A DNA stretch of 64,000 bases from Methylotenera sp. (GCF_029945705.1 NZ_JAQSDC010000053.1:20466-84465), one strand, 5' to 3'; shown: positions 52,390 through 62,454, counted from the stretch's first letter. A program made the numbers and translations. Notes: generated from the sequence alone by a model not told the origin.

Positions 52390-53490
52390 ATGAATATACA
52401 AATCAACCGCGAAACATTGTTAAAGCCTTTGACTTCTGTCACCAGTATTGTAGAAAAAAGACATACTTTACCTATACTGTCTAATTTATTATTAGAGGCT
52501 AAACAAAACAAAATTCATCTAACCGCAACAGATTTAGAAATGCAAATATCGCTTTCAATAGAAAGTGCAACCACAGGTGATTTCTCAACAACAATATCAG
52601 CTAAAAAACTATTAGATATTTGTCGTTCATTGCCAGATAGCTCAGAAATTAATATGGCCACAAACGACAGCCGTATTACTTTAAAAGCTGGTAAAAGTAG
52701 ATTCAACTTACAAACCTTACCTGCAGCAGATTATCCTGTGATGACTAAAACACAAGGTGAAAGTACTTTGGTAACGATTGGTCAGCGTCAGCTAAAGGAT
52801 TTATTAAAACAAGTTGAATTTGCCATGGCTCAACAAGACATTCGTTATTATTTAAACGGCTTGTTATTTGAAGTGGTTGCTAATCGTTTGAATATTGTGG
52901 GTACAGATGGCCATAGATTGAGCTTTACATCTGCCGAACTTAAACAAAACTATGACAAGCAAGATGTTATTTTGCCACGCAAGACTGTGATTGAGTTAAT
53001 CAAGTTGTTAGATGATAGCGATGAAGATGTACAAATTGAACTAGCAAGTAATCAAGTAAATTTTAGTTTTAGTCATTTTAAATTAATCTCTAAGGTGATT
53101 GATGGTAAGTTTCCTGATTACAACCGTGTGATTCCAACAGGCCATCAAAATTCATTTACAACGGATAGAGTAGGAGTGTTGTTAGCGATGCAGCGCGCTT
53201 CAATTTTATCGAATGAAAAATATCGTGGTATTCGTATGGTACTAAGTAATAATAATTTAAAGCTAATTAGCACCAATAGCGACCAAGAAGAAGCAGAGGA
53301 AGAATTAGAAATCGATTACGCAGGTGATAGCTTAGACATTGGTTTTAACGTTACTTATTTAATTGATGTCTTAAATAACACTAGTAGCGAACAAGCAACC
53401 TTCTCATTTGCGGATGCAAATAGTAGCTGCTTAATCACTGTGCCTAAGAATACTGATTACAAATATGTAGTCATGCCAATGCGTATATAA
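52390..53490 (+). CDS. dnaN: DNA polymerase III beta sliding clamp
   Basis: 366 residues. Three repeated clamp domains; it starts MNIQINRETLLKPLTSVTSIVEKRHTLPILSNLL and ends with the conserved VVMPMRI. The ring-shaped dimer tethers polymerases to DNA. GTDGHRLSF is a conserved motif. It lies downstream of the oriC region and 63 bases ahead of gyrB, with a parS site between. Confidence 0.98.
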   Translation: MNIQINRETLLKPLTSVTSIVEKRHTLPILSNLLLEAKQNKIHLTATDLEMQISLSIESATTGDFSTTISAKKLLDICRSLPDSSEINMATNDSRITLKAGKSRFNLQTLPAADYPVMTKTQGESTLVTIGQRQLKDLLKQVEFAMAQQDIRYYLNGLLFEVVANRLNIVGTDGHRLSFTSAELKQNYDKQDVILPRKTVIELIKLLDDSDEDVQIELASNQVNFSFSHFKLISKVIDGKFPDYNRVIPTGHQNSFTTDRVGVLLAMQRASILSNEKYRGIRMVLSNNNLKLISTNSDQEEAEEELEIDYAGDSLDIGFNVTYLIDVLNNTSSEQATFSFADANSSCLITVPKNTDYKYVVMPMRI

Positions 53491-53495
53491 GCTCA

Positions 53496-53511
53496 TGTTT
53501 CACGTGAAACA
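53496..53511. promoter_or_regulatory. parS site 3 (ParB binding)
   Basis: TGTTTCACGTGAAACA, an exact parS match, only five bases after the dnaN stop and 42 bases before gyrB. It is the parS nearest the origin (about 1.2 kb). Confidence 0.95.
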
Positions 53512-53520
53512 CTAAATTAA

Positions 53521-55995
<2,475 letters not shown>

Positions 55996-56056
55996 TATTG
56001 TAGGTTCTCTCTAAAGTCGCGATAATTCGCAAAAAGTGAGATATTGAGAGAATAAT

Positions 56057-56080
56057 AAAAAAGCCCGAAAGGGCTTTTTT
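56057..56080 (+). terminator. Intrinsic terminator after gyrB
   Basis: AAAAAAGCCC / GGGCTTTTTT with a four-base loop, 61 bases after the gyrB stop. Symmetrical, so it could also stop transcription from the IS side. Confidence 0.9.
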
Positions 56081-56192
56081 AGTACTTAAAATAATAATTA
56101 TGATTTTAGAAATTGTAGTTATTGATGTGACCTGCCCCCCACTTGCCCTACCAATGTAAAATGAAATAAAGTCCACTTTTAGGAGTGGCTAA

Positions 56193-56459
56193 ATGAAGAA
56201 GAGTAGATATACAGAGCAACAAATCATTGGTTTTTTAAAAGAAGCAGAAGCTGGTTTCCCAATAGCCGATTTATGCAGACGTGAAGGATTTGGCGTCGGC
56301 ACCTTTTACAGTTGGCGTGCCAAGTTTGGCGGCATGGATAGCACAGAAGCGCAGCGCCTTCGTTCATTAGAGCGCGAGAACGCCGACTTAAAGAAGCTAC
56401 TAGCCGAAGCCCATTTAGATATATCAGCACTTAAAGTGGCCTTTGGGGTAAAGCGCTAA
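56193..56459 (+). CDS. IS3-family transposase OrfA
   Basis: 88 residues. N-terminal helix-turn-helix (YTEQQIIGFLKEAEAGFPIADLCRREGFGVGTFYSWRAKFGG) that recognises the element ends, then a leucine-zipper segment (LRSLERENADLKKLLAEAHL). AGGAG precedes the ATG by seven bases. The frame of OrfB is -1 relative to this one and opens near 56437. A fused OrfAB by programmed -1 frameshift around 56437-56456 is therefore likely. Confidence 0.92.
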   Translation: MKKSRYTEQQIIGFLKEAEAGFPIADLCRREGFGVGTFYSWRAKFGGMDSTEAQRLRSLERENADLKKLLAEAHLDISALKVAFGVKR

Positions 56460-56509
56460 CCCCACAAGCGAAGCGTGACGGCATTCAACGCATCCTAGAT
56501 GCACAAATA

Positions 56510-57286
56510 ATGTCCGAGCGTCGAGCCTGTCGTTTGGTGGGGTTAACCAGATCATCATGGCGCAAACCGCCACAGCATGATCAAAGCACATTAGATTTAA
56601 AAGCGCGGATCAAAGCGTTAGCGCATGAGCGCAAACGCTTTGGCTATCGTCGCATACACGACATGCTGAGGTTTGAGGGTGTGCAGGTTAATCACAAGCG
56701 CGTCTATCGTTTATATACCGAGCAAAAGCTATCAGTAAAGCGACGTAAGAAAGCTAAGAGACCAATGACTGAGCGAGCCGAGCTATTAATACCAGAAGCA
56801 GCCAACCAAGTCTGGAGCATTGACTTTGTGATGGACAGCTTGGCGAATGGGAGGAAACTTAAATGTCTAACTATTGCCGACGATAAAACACATGAGTGTG
56901 TGGATATTGCGGTGGATCATGGCATCAGTGGTTTATATGTCACACGCATACTTGAGCAAGCGGCAGTGTTTCGGGGCTTTCCACAAGCGATTAGGACTGA
57001 TGGTGGCCCAGAGTTTACCAGCCGCGTTTTTATGGGCTGGATGCATACCAATGGCATAGAGCATTTATTGATACAGCCAGGCAAACCGACGCAGAATGCT
57101 TATATAGAGTCATTCAATGGTAAGTTTCGAGATGAGTGTTTGAATGAGTATTGGTTTGAAACATTAAACCAAGCGAGAGTTGCCATCAACAAATGGCGTA
57201 AAGATTATAATGAGGTAAGACCGCATAGTAGTTGTGGACGTATCCCACCAGCTATCTATGCGCAAAGGCTTAGACAAATAAAATGA
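56510..57286 (+). CDS. IS3-family transposase OrfB (DDE integrase domain)
   Basis: 258 residues from the ATG at 56510, although the frame is open upstream (KALTPQAKRDGIQRILDAQ), as expected for the fused protein. HTH_21 segment (KRFGYRRIHDMLRFEGVQVNHKRVYRLY), then an rve integrase core with the catalytic D, D and E in WSIDFVMD, RTDGGPEF and NAYIESFNGKFRDEC. It ends RPHSSCGRIPPAIYAQRL. No internal stops, so the element may be active. Confidence 0.93.
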   Translation: MSERRACRLVGLTRSSWRKPPQHDQSTLDLKARIKALAHERKRFGYRRIHDMLRFEGVQVNHKRVYRLYTEQKLSVKRRKKAKRPMTERAELLIPEAANQVWSIDFVMDSLANGRKLKCLTIADDKTHECVDIAVDHGISGLYVTRILEQAAVFRGFPQAIRTDGGPEFTSRVFMGWMHTNGIEHLLIQPGKPTQNAYIESFNGKFRDECLNEYWFETLNQARVAINKWRKDYNEVRPHSSCGRIPPAIYAQRLRQIK

Positions 57287-57699
57287 TTTTTAAACGGACT
57301 TTTTTCAATAAATACTGGTAGGGTTATTGGGGGCAGGTCAACTGCACCAATTATTCCTATGGTGCTTGCGTTTGGAATGATTGGATTGAAAACTTTATAA
57401 ACAGCTTCACCCAACACCACAACAGCAAAGAAAAGCATAAATAGGCCTTTAACCATTGATGCTTGTGCTTGCTTTCTAGGCTCACTGGTAATCACATAAA
57501 TGCTCAAGCCATAGACTAAGGCATCACCGAACATATCTAGGGCATCTGCCATTAATGAGGTTGAATGCGCTAATGTTCCAGCAACGCCCTCAATCAGGAA
57601 CATAAGTGCATTGATTACTAAAACCACCTGCAATACCTTACGGTGTTTATTGACTAGATTAGTAATCTCACAGGATTTATCTTCACAGCAGTTTGCCAT
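57256..57699 (-). pseudogene. Cation-diffusion-facilitator exporter truncated by the IS
   Basis: Starts normally (MANCCEDKSCEITNLVNKHRKVLQVVLVINALMFLIEGVAG, cysteine-rich N-terminus, then helix 1). It runs through SLMADALDMFGDALVYGLSIYV, the CDF metal-site helix with Asp-x3-Asp, for about 119 native codons. At 57340 it enters the IS right end and reads DLPPITLPVFIEKS... as junk up to a chance stop. The missing C-terminal part is not on the other side of the IS. It lies 27 bases downstream of the RcnA-like gene and probably exported the same metals. Confidence 0.88.
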
Positions 57700-57726
57700 A
57701 TGTTTACTTCCTAGTTACTCCCACTT

Positions 57727-58827
57727 CTATCCTAATATGTGTTTCAAGCCTTCAAACCCAACATAGCAACCTATCAAAATCATCAGTCCGCTTGAAAAGT
57801 ATGGTGCTTTACGTGACCAACTTCCAAATCCACTCCATTTAGTAGAAATATGTTTCACACTTAATGCTGCAATGACGCCTGAGAAAACCATCGTGAGTGC
57901 TAGGCCAATACTAAAGCCTAAAACCAATGTGGCACCCAATGCAAAACGTTTTAATTGTAAGCATAACAACAGGACTGTGATAGAGGCTGGACATGGAATT
58001 AAACCGCCAGTTAAGCCAAATATCACGATTTGCCCAGTGGTCACTTCACGATTGGTGAAGCGTTTCTTAATATCGTTGGCATGTGCCAGTTCGTGGGCAT
58101 CTTGATACTCAGAATCATTGAGGTCTAGCCCAGTATGCTCACCTGCATGTTGATGACTGTGTTCGGTAAATTCAACATCATAATCATGCGTATGCTGATC
58201 ATGACCCAAACGCAGACGCACCATAAATTCATGTGGCTCAGGAATCTCTTCAATAGACTCAACAAAACCATCACGTTGCACAAACTGGAAAGATTGTTTT
58301 GTGCCATCAGCACGTTCAATTTCAATATGTACTTGATCTGTTGCCCATGCATGGCTAGGTTTCTCTGCAAATAAGCGGAAACGTGGAGGTACACCCTCTT
58401 CAAATACTTCTAAGCGAACAACACCGTGGCCGGTATCAATGTATTTGGTTTCATCATGGTCATGGTGGTGTTCCGCTTCCTGTCCTTGAGACCATGTACG
58501 CCATACCATCCATAAAGCAATACTAATGATTAATACGGCTGAAACTACTTGTAAATAGGGTTCAGTGGCTTCGGCATTCCAACGACTACCAAAATACAAT
58601 CCTGTTAACGCAACTGCCCAAACTACAGCAGTATGTGATGCAGCAGCAGATAAGCCCAGTAAGACTGCCTGACTCACTGTGCCACGCACTGCGACTATAA
58701 ATGCTGCCATCATGGTTTTAGAATGACCCGGCTCTAAGCCGTGTAAAGCACCTAAGAGAATAGCAGTTGGTATAAACAGCCAAGCATTGGCTGAACCTTG
58801 CTGTAATAAAGCTGATAAATCTGTCAT
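57727..58827 (-). CDS. Nickel/cobalt efflux transporter, RcnA/NicO family
   Basis: 366 residues. Inner-membrane exporter. An N-terminal helix contains LHGLEPGHSKTMMAAFIVAVRG, the NicO family motif with metal-ligand histidines. The cytoplasmic middle (about 115-225) is rich in His (EAEHHHDHDE and HDQHTHDYDVEFTEHSHQHAGEH), as in RcnA. The second membrane half contains FGLTGGLIPCPASITVLLLCLQ and the final YVGFEGLKHIL. The middle loop is longer than in E. coli RcnA. It follows the metal sensor gene by nine bases and precedes the broken CDF gene, forming a metal-efflux operon. Confidence 0.9.
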   Translation of the reverse strand: MTDLSALLQQGSANAWLFIPTAILLGALHGLEPGHSKTMMAAFIVAVRGTVSQAVLLGLSAAASHTAVVWAVALTGLYFGSRWNAEATEPYLQVVSAVLIISIALWMVWRTWSQGQEAEHHHDHDETKYIDTGHGVVRLEVFEEGVPPRFRLFAEKPSHAWATDQVHIEIERADGTKQSFQFVQRDGFVESIEEIPEPHEFMVRLRLGHDQHTHDYDVEFTEHSHQHAGEHTGLDLNDSEYQDAHELAHANDIKKRFTNREVTTGQIVIFGLTGGLIPCPASITVLLLCLQLKRFALGATLVLGFSIGLALTMVFSGVIAALSVKHISTKWSGFGSWSRKAPYFSSGLMILIGCYVGFEGLKHILG

Positions 58828-58836
58828 GCGACTTCC

Positions 58837-59112
58837 TTAGAGATACTTAGTAATTTGTTTGAATTCTTTGATAGTTTCATCTGCACTTTGGCTGCCTTCA
58901 CGTACGGCATGCTCAAGGCAGTGGTCAATGTGATCGTGCACTAATACCTTCTTGGCATTGGCTACGGCACTTTCAACGGCTTGTAGTTGTTGTGCTATAT
59001 CTAAACACGGGCGAGCGTCTTCTAGCATGACGATGATGCTCTTCAAATGGCCTTCGGCGCGTTTGAGACGTTTAATGATGTCGGGATGCGAATTGTGTAT
59101 ACTCATGTTCAT
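58837..59112 (-). CDS. CsoR/RcnR/FrmR-family metal-sensing repressor
   Basis: 91 residues from the first ATG (a second ATG two codons on is equally plausible). All-helical repressor that leaves DNA on binding metal or another effector. The ligand positions that define the family are Cys36, His61 and Cys65 (ARPCLDI; HDHIDHCLEH), with N-terminal His6 and His9. That Cys-His-Cys set is the CsoR/InrS type, whereas E. coli RcnR has His at the last position. Neighbouring nickel/cobalt-type exporter genes argue for Ni/Co sensing, which InrS shows is compatible with Cys-His-Cys. Its probable operator is at 59111-59137. Confidence 0.88.
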   Translation of the reverse strand: MNMSIHNSHPDIIKRLKRAEGHLKSIIVMLEDARPCLDIAQQLQAVESAVANAKKVLVHDHIDHCLEHAVREGSQSADETIKEFKQITKYL

Positions 59113-59137
59113 CCTATCCTATGGGGTAGGATAGGAT
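59111..59137. promoter_or_regulatory. Palindromic operator at the repressor start codon
   Basis: Perfect 11-base arms ATCCTATCCTA and TAGGATAGGAT flank TGGGG. Family operators typically have a G/C tract inside an inverted repeat, as here. The site covers the ribosome-binding region and first start codon of the repressor gene, so it fits autoregulation of the whole efflux operon. Confidence 0.7.
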
Positions 59138-59244
59138 GATAACATCTTTTAATATATATAAATTAGTCAGCTTAGTTTTTTGTTCTACTTAACTGACAAC
59201 GCTCAGGGCATTTGGCATCAACAAGCTATCACTCTAAGAAATAC

Positions 59245-59776
59245 TTAAGTGAAAAGTTTTTCAATTTTAAGAAGTGTCAATAGACCCATCAAGGCAAATA
59301 TACCTGCAGCGATAGAATGAACAAGTTTCATCGGTATTTTTGCAGCAAATTTGTTACCAACGAAAACTGCTGGAACATCGGCTATCAGCATACCCAGGGT
59401 AGTACCAATGACTACCAGCAAAGGTGTACCATAGTTTGCCGCTAGGGCAACTGTGGCAATCTGTGTTTTATCGCCCATCTCTGCAAGAAAAAATGTGACT
59501 AGCGTTGCCCCAAAAACACCTAACTGCTTAGCCACTTGAGTTTCTTCTTCTTCAATTTTGTCTGGAATGAGTGTCCATATCGCCATGCCGACAAATGAAA
59601 GTCCAAGCGCCTAGAGCACCCGCTAAACCATGATTAATGAGGGTTGCACAAAGAATACCTAAAATAATAGGTACTGGTTTTTTAAATCGAGCTGCGAGGA
59701 TAAAAGCAAGCAGTTGAGTTTTGTCGCCAATTTCTGCTAAAGCGACAACGCCAGTTGATACAAGTAAAGCTTCCAA
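59245..59776 (-). pseudogene. UPF0016/GDT1-family (MntX-like) Mn exporter, frameshifted
   Basis: Two frames together make one gene. The N-terminal half (59552-59776, TTG start with AAGGAA ahead) carries the first family motif VALAEIGDKTQLLAF and ends after LAGALGAW. The C-terminal half resumes in another frame as LSFVGMAIWTLIPDK and carries the second motif FLAEMGDKTQIATV, ending at 59245. The normal protein has roughly 13 residues between GAW and LGLSF. Here they are gone and the frame is lost at about 59600-59615, where GGCGCTTGGAC can serve both sides, suggesting a microhomology deletion. Relatives export manganese. Confidence 0.85.
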
Positions 59777-59791
59777 TTTGAAATTCCTTAG

Positions 59792-59945
59792 CTGGTGTGA
59801 GACAAAAGGCTACAGTCAGCCCACCAGCGTGAAGCTCTCTATAGCCAAAAGTCTTGCTAAGCATTTGCTGCTTACACCATAGCTTTTAGAAGCTAAGTAT
59901 GTTGATGTAAGCCACCTCTTTGCGAGGCGAAGCTACTCCCTAATG
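59792..59945 (-). ncRNA. Probable yybP-ykoY manganese riboswitch
   Basis: On the minus strand, directly ahead of the UPF0016 pseudogene, the leader contains GGGAGTAGC (complement of 59932-59940) and, after a short stem, ATCAACATAC (complement of 59898-59907). Both are hallmarks of the Mn2+-sensing yybP-ykoY aptamer. A downstream AGCAAGAC segment fits the third element. The leader ends with CTGGTG...CACCAG and GGCT...AGCC hairpins (59792-59827), a possible expression platform near the start codon. This aptamer commonly precedes UPF0016 exporters. Confidence 0.72.
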
Positions 59946-60305
59946 ACGAACAGATATTAGCGTTAATTAAGTGATTTGTCCAATATTGCAATGCCTGCTT
60001 TGGGGACTTAGCGTGCATTCTCAACTGTCCGCTATTGGGCAGCCTAATCAATGGTAGCTAAGGTCGGCTCCGTGCCGACCACGGACGTACCCGTTCCCTT
60101 CTAAAATGGCCGCTGCCGGCAGTATTGCAGTCATCAAAACTTAATTACCTAGCTGGCGTAACAGCACTACCTTTTCAACTAAATATTGCACGAAACAGAG
60201 CACTTGCTTATAGATGGTCATCATTCGAATCCAACCTCAGATTGCAAATAGCCTTAATTTTAAAGCCAAGCCATAGGACTGATTGCTAATTTAAAAAATC
60301 AATGA
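59946..60305. other. Non-coding stretch with short hairpins
   Basis: 360 bases with no convincing gene. A hairpin GGTCGGC / GCCGACC lies at 60062-60080, and a small palindrome CTGCCGGCAG at 60113-60122. Both look like pieces of dispersed repeats or decayed elements. The yoeB gene ends at 60306. Confidence 0.5.
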
Positions 60306-60560
60306 TTAATAGTGATAACGACACTGCGCTATTGATAGTCGTGAATCGTCCACCTTATAAACAAGCCTATGCTCTTTATCTATTCGCCGAGACCAATAGC
60401 CAGACCAATTATGTTTTAAAGGTTCGGGGTCGCCTAACTCTTCAAACGGGCTACGTTTAATATCTTTAATCAACTCATTAATACGCTTAACCTTTTTTTT
60501 ATCCACTTCTTGCCAATATAAATAGTCATCCCAAGCGTGTTCCGCCCACATTAAAATCAT
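60306..60560 (-). CDS. yoeB: YoeB-family mRNA interferase toxin
   Basis: 84 residues, the exact length of E. coli YoeB. Ribosome-dependent endoribonuclease of the RelE fold. The catalytic residues are all present at the E. coli positions: Glu46 (GDPEPLKHN), Arg65 (DKEHRLVYKV), His83 and Tyr84 (RYHY at the end). It overlaps its antitoxin gene by one base, the normal layout with the antitoxin first. Confidence 0.95.
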   Translation of the reverse strand: MILMWAEHAWDDYLYWQEVDKKKVKRINELIKDIKRSPFEELGDPEPLKHNWSGYWSRRIDKEHRLVYKVDDSRLSIAQCRYHY

Positions 60561-60811
60561 TATTCAATCATCTCATGTTGCTTGGCTTTACCTTGTGAAA
60601 TCTCTGATATAGCTTGATTCAAACGCTCTCCATTTTTAGGACTTGCCATCAAATAAGCGGTTGCTTCATAAGACTGAAAGTCATCATAGCTCATCACAAC
60701 AACTGGTTTAGCATTTTGGCGTGTGACAAGTAAAGGCGTATGATCTTGATTTACTTTGTCCATTTGCTTGGCTAAATTTGTGCGAAAATCTGAATAGCTT
60801 AGTGTATCCAT
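60560..60811 (-). CDS. yefM: YefM-family antitoxin
   Basis: 83 residues. Phd/YefM fold: MDTLSYSDFRTNLAKQMDKVNQDHTPLLVTRQNAKPVVVMSYDDFQSYEATAYL, with the DNA-binding N-terminal half and a C-terminal tail that wraps YoeB. Represses its own operon, more strongly in complex with toxin. GAGGAG lies seven to eight bases upstream of the ATG, and the operator palindrome at 60840-60884 is close by. Confidence 0.94.
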   Translation of the reverse strand: MDTLSYSDFRTNLAKQMDKVNQDHTPLLVTRQNAKPVVVMSYDDFQSYEATAYLMASPKNGERLNQAISEISQGKAKQHEMIE

Positions 60812-60839
60812 AGTTAAAACTCCTCTTTAATTAACATTG

Positions 60840-60884
60840 TACGTATTATTGTACCTATTTACCTATTAAGTACAATAGTACGTA
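60840..60884. promoter_or_regulatory. Putative YefM-YoeB operator
   Basis: 15-base arms TACGTATTATTGTAC and GTACAATAGTACGTA, complementary with one mismatch and separated by 15 bases. They contain GTAC cores like the TGTACA boxes of E. coli yefM. It lies about 29 bases upstream of yefM, where the promoter should be. Confidence 0.65.
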
Positions 60885-60920
60885 AAATAACTTTAAACTT
60901 CTTTTTTATTTTGTAAAGAA

Positions 60921-60988
60921 TGGTGGGTTTGAATCGGAATTACTGGCGGGTTTGAACTGGAATAGGTGGCGGGTTTTACTGGAATAAG
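60921..60988 (+). repeat. Orphan IS21-type terminal repeats
   Basis: Three adjacent direct repeats of about 23 bases, each TGG(C/T)GGGTTT followed by an ACTGGAAT or ATCGGAAT block: 60921-60942, 60943-60965, 60966-60988. Ends of IS21-family elements carry such multiple transposase-binding repeats. No istA/istB gene or partner end is present within the window, so this is a leftover end. Confidence 0.65.
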
Positions 60989-61308
60989 CAACTTATCCAA
61001 TAAATTGCGATTCATATATTTTTTTGGTCTTCGTAAAGTAATGTGTAGGTAATTATGCCTACCGCACTTCGTCAAGTAAGAGTGGACTTAACCCGTTTTG
61101 GTAGACATATAACAATGTCGAAACTTAAATGTAGGATTATCTAGAAAATTGAGAATAATTTACATTAAATTCTCTTTACTATACAGTTAACTTATTGATT
61201 TTTCATTATTGAAATATAGGAATAAAAGAGAACCTACAATGACAAAATAAATGAAACTTTGTACAAGAAAGTTAAATTGAACTGACAGAATAAGAGAAAT
61301 AGTTCGTT

Positions 61309-61338
61309 AAAAAAACAGGCACTAACGCCTGTTTTTTT
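61309..61338 (+). terminator. Orphan intrinsic terminator
   Basis: AAAACAGGC / GCCTGTTTT around a six-base loop, flanked by A- and T-runs. No intact gene ends just upstream, so it may belong to a lost gene. It insulates the downstream aldolase gene. Confidence 0.75.
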
Positions 61339-61496
61339 ATGTGTTAATTTTGAGGTTAATTAAATTTGTCGAATGCCAGATAACTTGAAAAATGTGCCAA
61401 CTAAGTGAAAAATCATTGCCAGATAAAATGCAAATTTCGGAATTTATACAAGATAACAGATAAACTAGCACTTTTCATTTTTTAGGAAGTCTAGAG

Positions 61497-62381
61497 ATGT
61501 TCACTGGTCTGAGTGCTTTTCCGTTAACACCAATGAATGAATCTTCAATTGATAAAGCCTCATTCATTGGTTTAATCCAACGGCTTGCAGAGGCCAAAGT
61601 TAACTCGATTGGTGTGTTGGGTTCAGCAGGAAGTTACGCTTATCTCAACCGAGAAGAACGAAAACTAGTGACTGAGTTGGCTATCAATCATGCACATGGG
61701 ACAGCTGTCGTGGTTGGTATTGGGGCGTTACGTACAAGAGACGTGCTTCTATTGGCAGATGATGCCCAAAAGGCTGGCGCTAGCGGCCTTTTATTAGCGC
61801 CAGTCTCGTATCAAAAACTGACCGATGATGAAGTATTCACGCACTACAAGGCAGTCTGTGAAAATATCTCTATTCCACTTTGTATCTACGACAATCCCAC
61901 CACAACCCATTTTGAGTTCAACGATGTTTTGCATGGGCGTATCGCCGCATTACCAAATGTTACAAGTATCAAAATTCCACCACTTCCCAATAATCCTAAG
62001 GAAGCTAAAGCGCGTGTTGACCGATTGCGCTCTTACATTCCTAACCATATCACCATTGGAGTTAGTGGCGATCATTCAGGGGCAATAGGTTTAAATGCAG
62101 GCTGTGAAGCATGGTATTCGGTGATTGGTGGCCTATTTCCATTGCCCATTCTTGAAATAATTCAAGCATCGCAGGCAGGCAACCCAGAAGAAGTAAGCCG
62201 TCTCTCAGCAGGACTAGAGCCCATATGGGGCTTCTTTAAAAAGCACGGAAGTCTTAGAGTAGTTGCAACTATTGCTGAGTTGATGGGGTTAGTTCAAGTA
62301 CCATCCCTTCCATTGCCAATTAAATCGCTTAGTGGGGAAGAGCGTCAAAAATTGAAAGCTTGCTTAATATATTTTAATTAA
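61497..62381 (+). CDS. DapA-family pyruvate-type aldolase/lyase
   Basis: 294 residues. TIM-barrel class I aldolase of the dihydrodipicolinate synthase superfamily. The Schiff-base lysine is in VTSIKIPPL near residue 160 and the active-site tyrosine in LCIYDNPTT near 132. The substrate-binding GTTGE motif of true DapA is replaced by LGSAGSYAYL, so it is probably not the lysine-pathway enzyme. Related proteins act on various keto acids or N-acetylneuraminate-type compounds; the substrate here cannot be named. AGGAAG precedes the ATG. A terminator follows. Confidence 0.85.
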   Translation: MFTGLSAFPLTPMNESSIDKASFIGLIQRLAEAKVNSIGVLGSAGSYAYLNREERKLVTELAINHAHGTAVVVGIGALRTRDVLLLADDAQKAGASGLLLAPVSYQKLTDDEVFTHYKAVCENISIPLCIYDNPTTTHFEFNDVLHGRIAALPNVTSIKIPPLPNNPKEAKARVDRLRSYIPNHITIGVSGDHSGAIGLNAGCEAWYSVIGGLFPLPILEIIQASQAGNPEEVSRLSAGLEPIWGFFKKHGSLRVVATIAELMGLVQVPSLPLPIKSLSGEERQKLKACLIYFN

Positions 62382-62454
62382 AACCACATAAATTTTAAAA
62401 ACTGAATTTTTGTTATTCGACATAATTTTTAACGTTATTTGACTTTTATCTTTA

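Larger units (their letters stand above)
56128..57340 (+). mobile_element. IS3-family insertion sequence, probably intact
   Basis: 1213 bases bounded by imperfect inverted repeats of about 25 bases that start TGACCTGCCCCC at both ends (56128 rightwards, 57340 leftwards) and share an inner CCTACCA. It contains two overlapping-frame genes, orfA and orfB, with a full DDE catalytic set. The flanks show no matching 3-4-base target duplication (left ...GATG, right ACTG...), which suggests a deletion next to the element after insertion. Confidence 0.92.
60885..61496. other. Non-coding stretch with insertion-sequence debris
   Basis: 612 bases without a plausible gene. It holds the IS21-like terminal repeats at 60921-60988, a segment at 61077-61105 (AGTGGACTTAACCCG...) that looks like another element end but cannot be assigned, and a terminator at about 61309-61338. 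The last ~150 bases hold the promoter of the downstream aldolase gene. Confidence 0.5.

Noticed and set aside
56000..56127. Missing CDF C-terminus on the left side of the IS
   Set aside because: The stretch contains only the gyrB terminator and AT-rich sequence without CDF coding.
60921..60988. Short tandem repeats as a CRISPR array
   Set aside because: The 23-base units are directly adjacent with no spacers, are imperfect, and no cas gene is present.
61077..61105. A second IS3-type end (AGTGGACTTAACCCG...)
   Set aside because: It resembles element ends in general but does not match the IS3 ends in this window, and no partner end was found.
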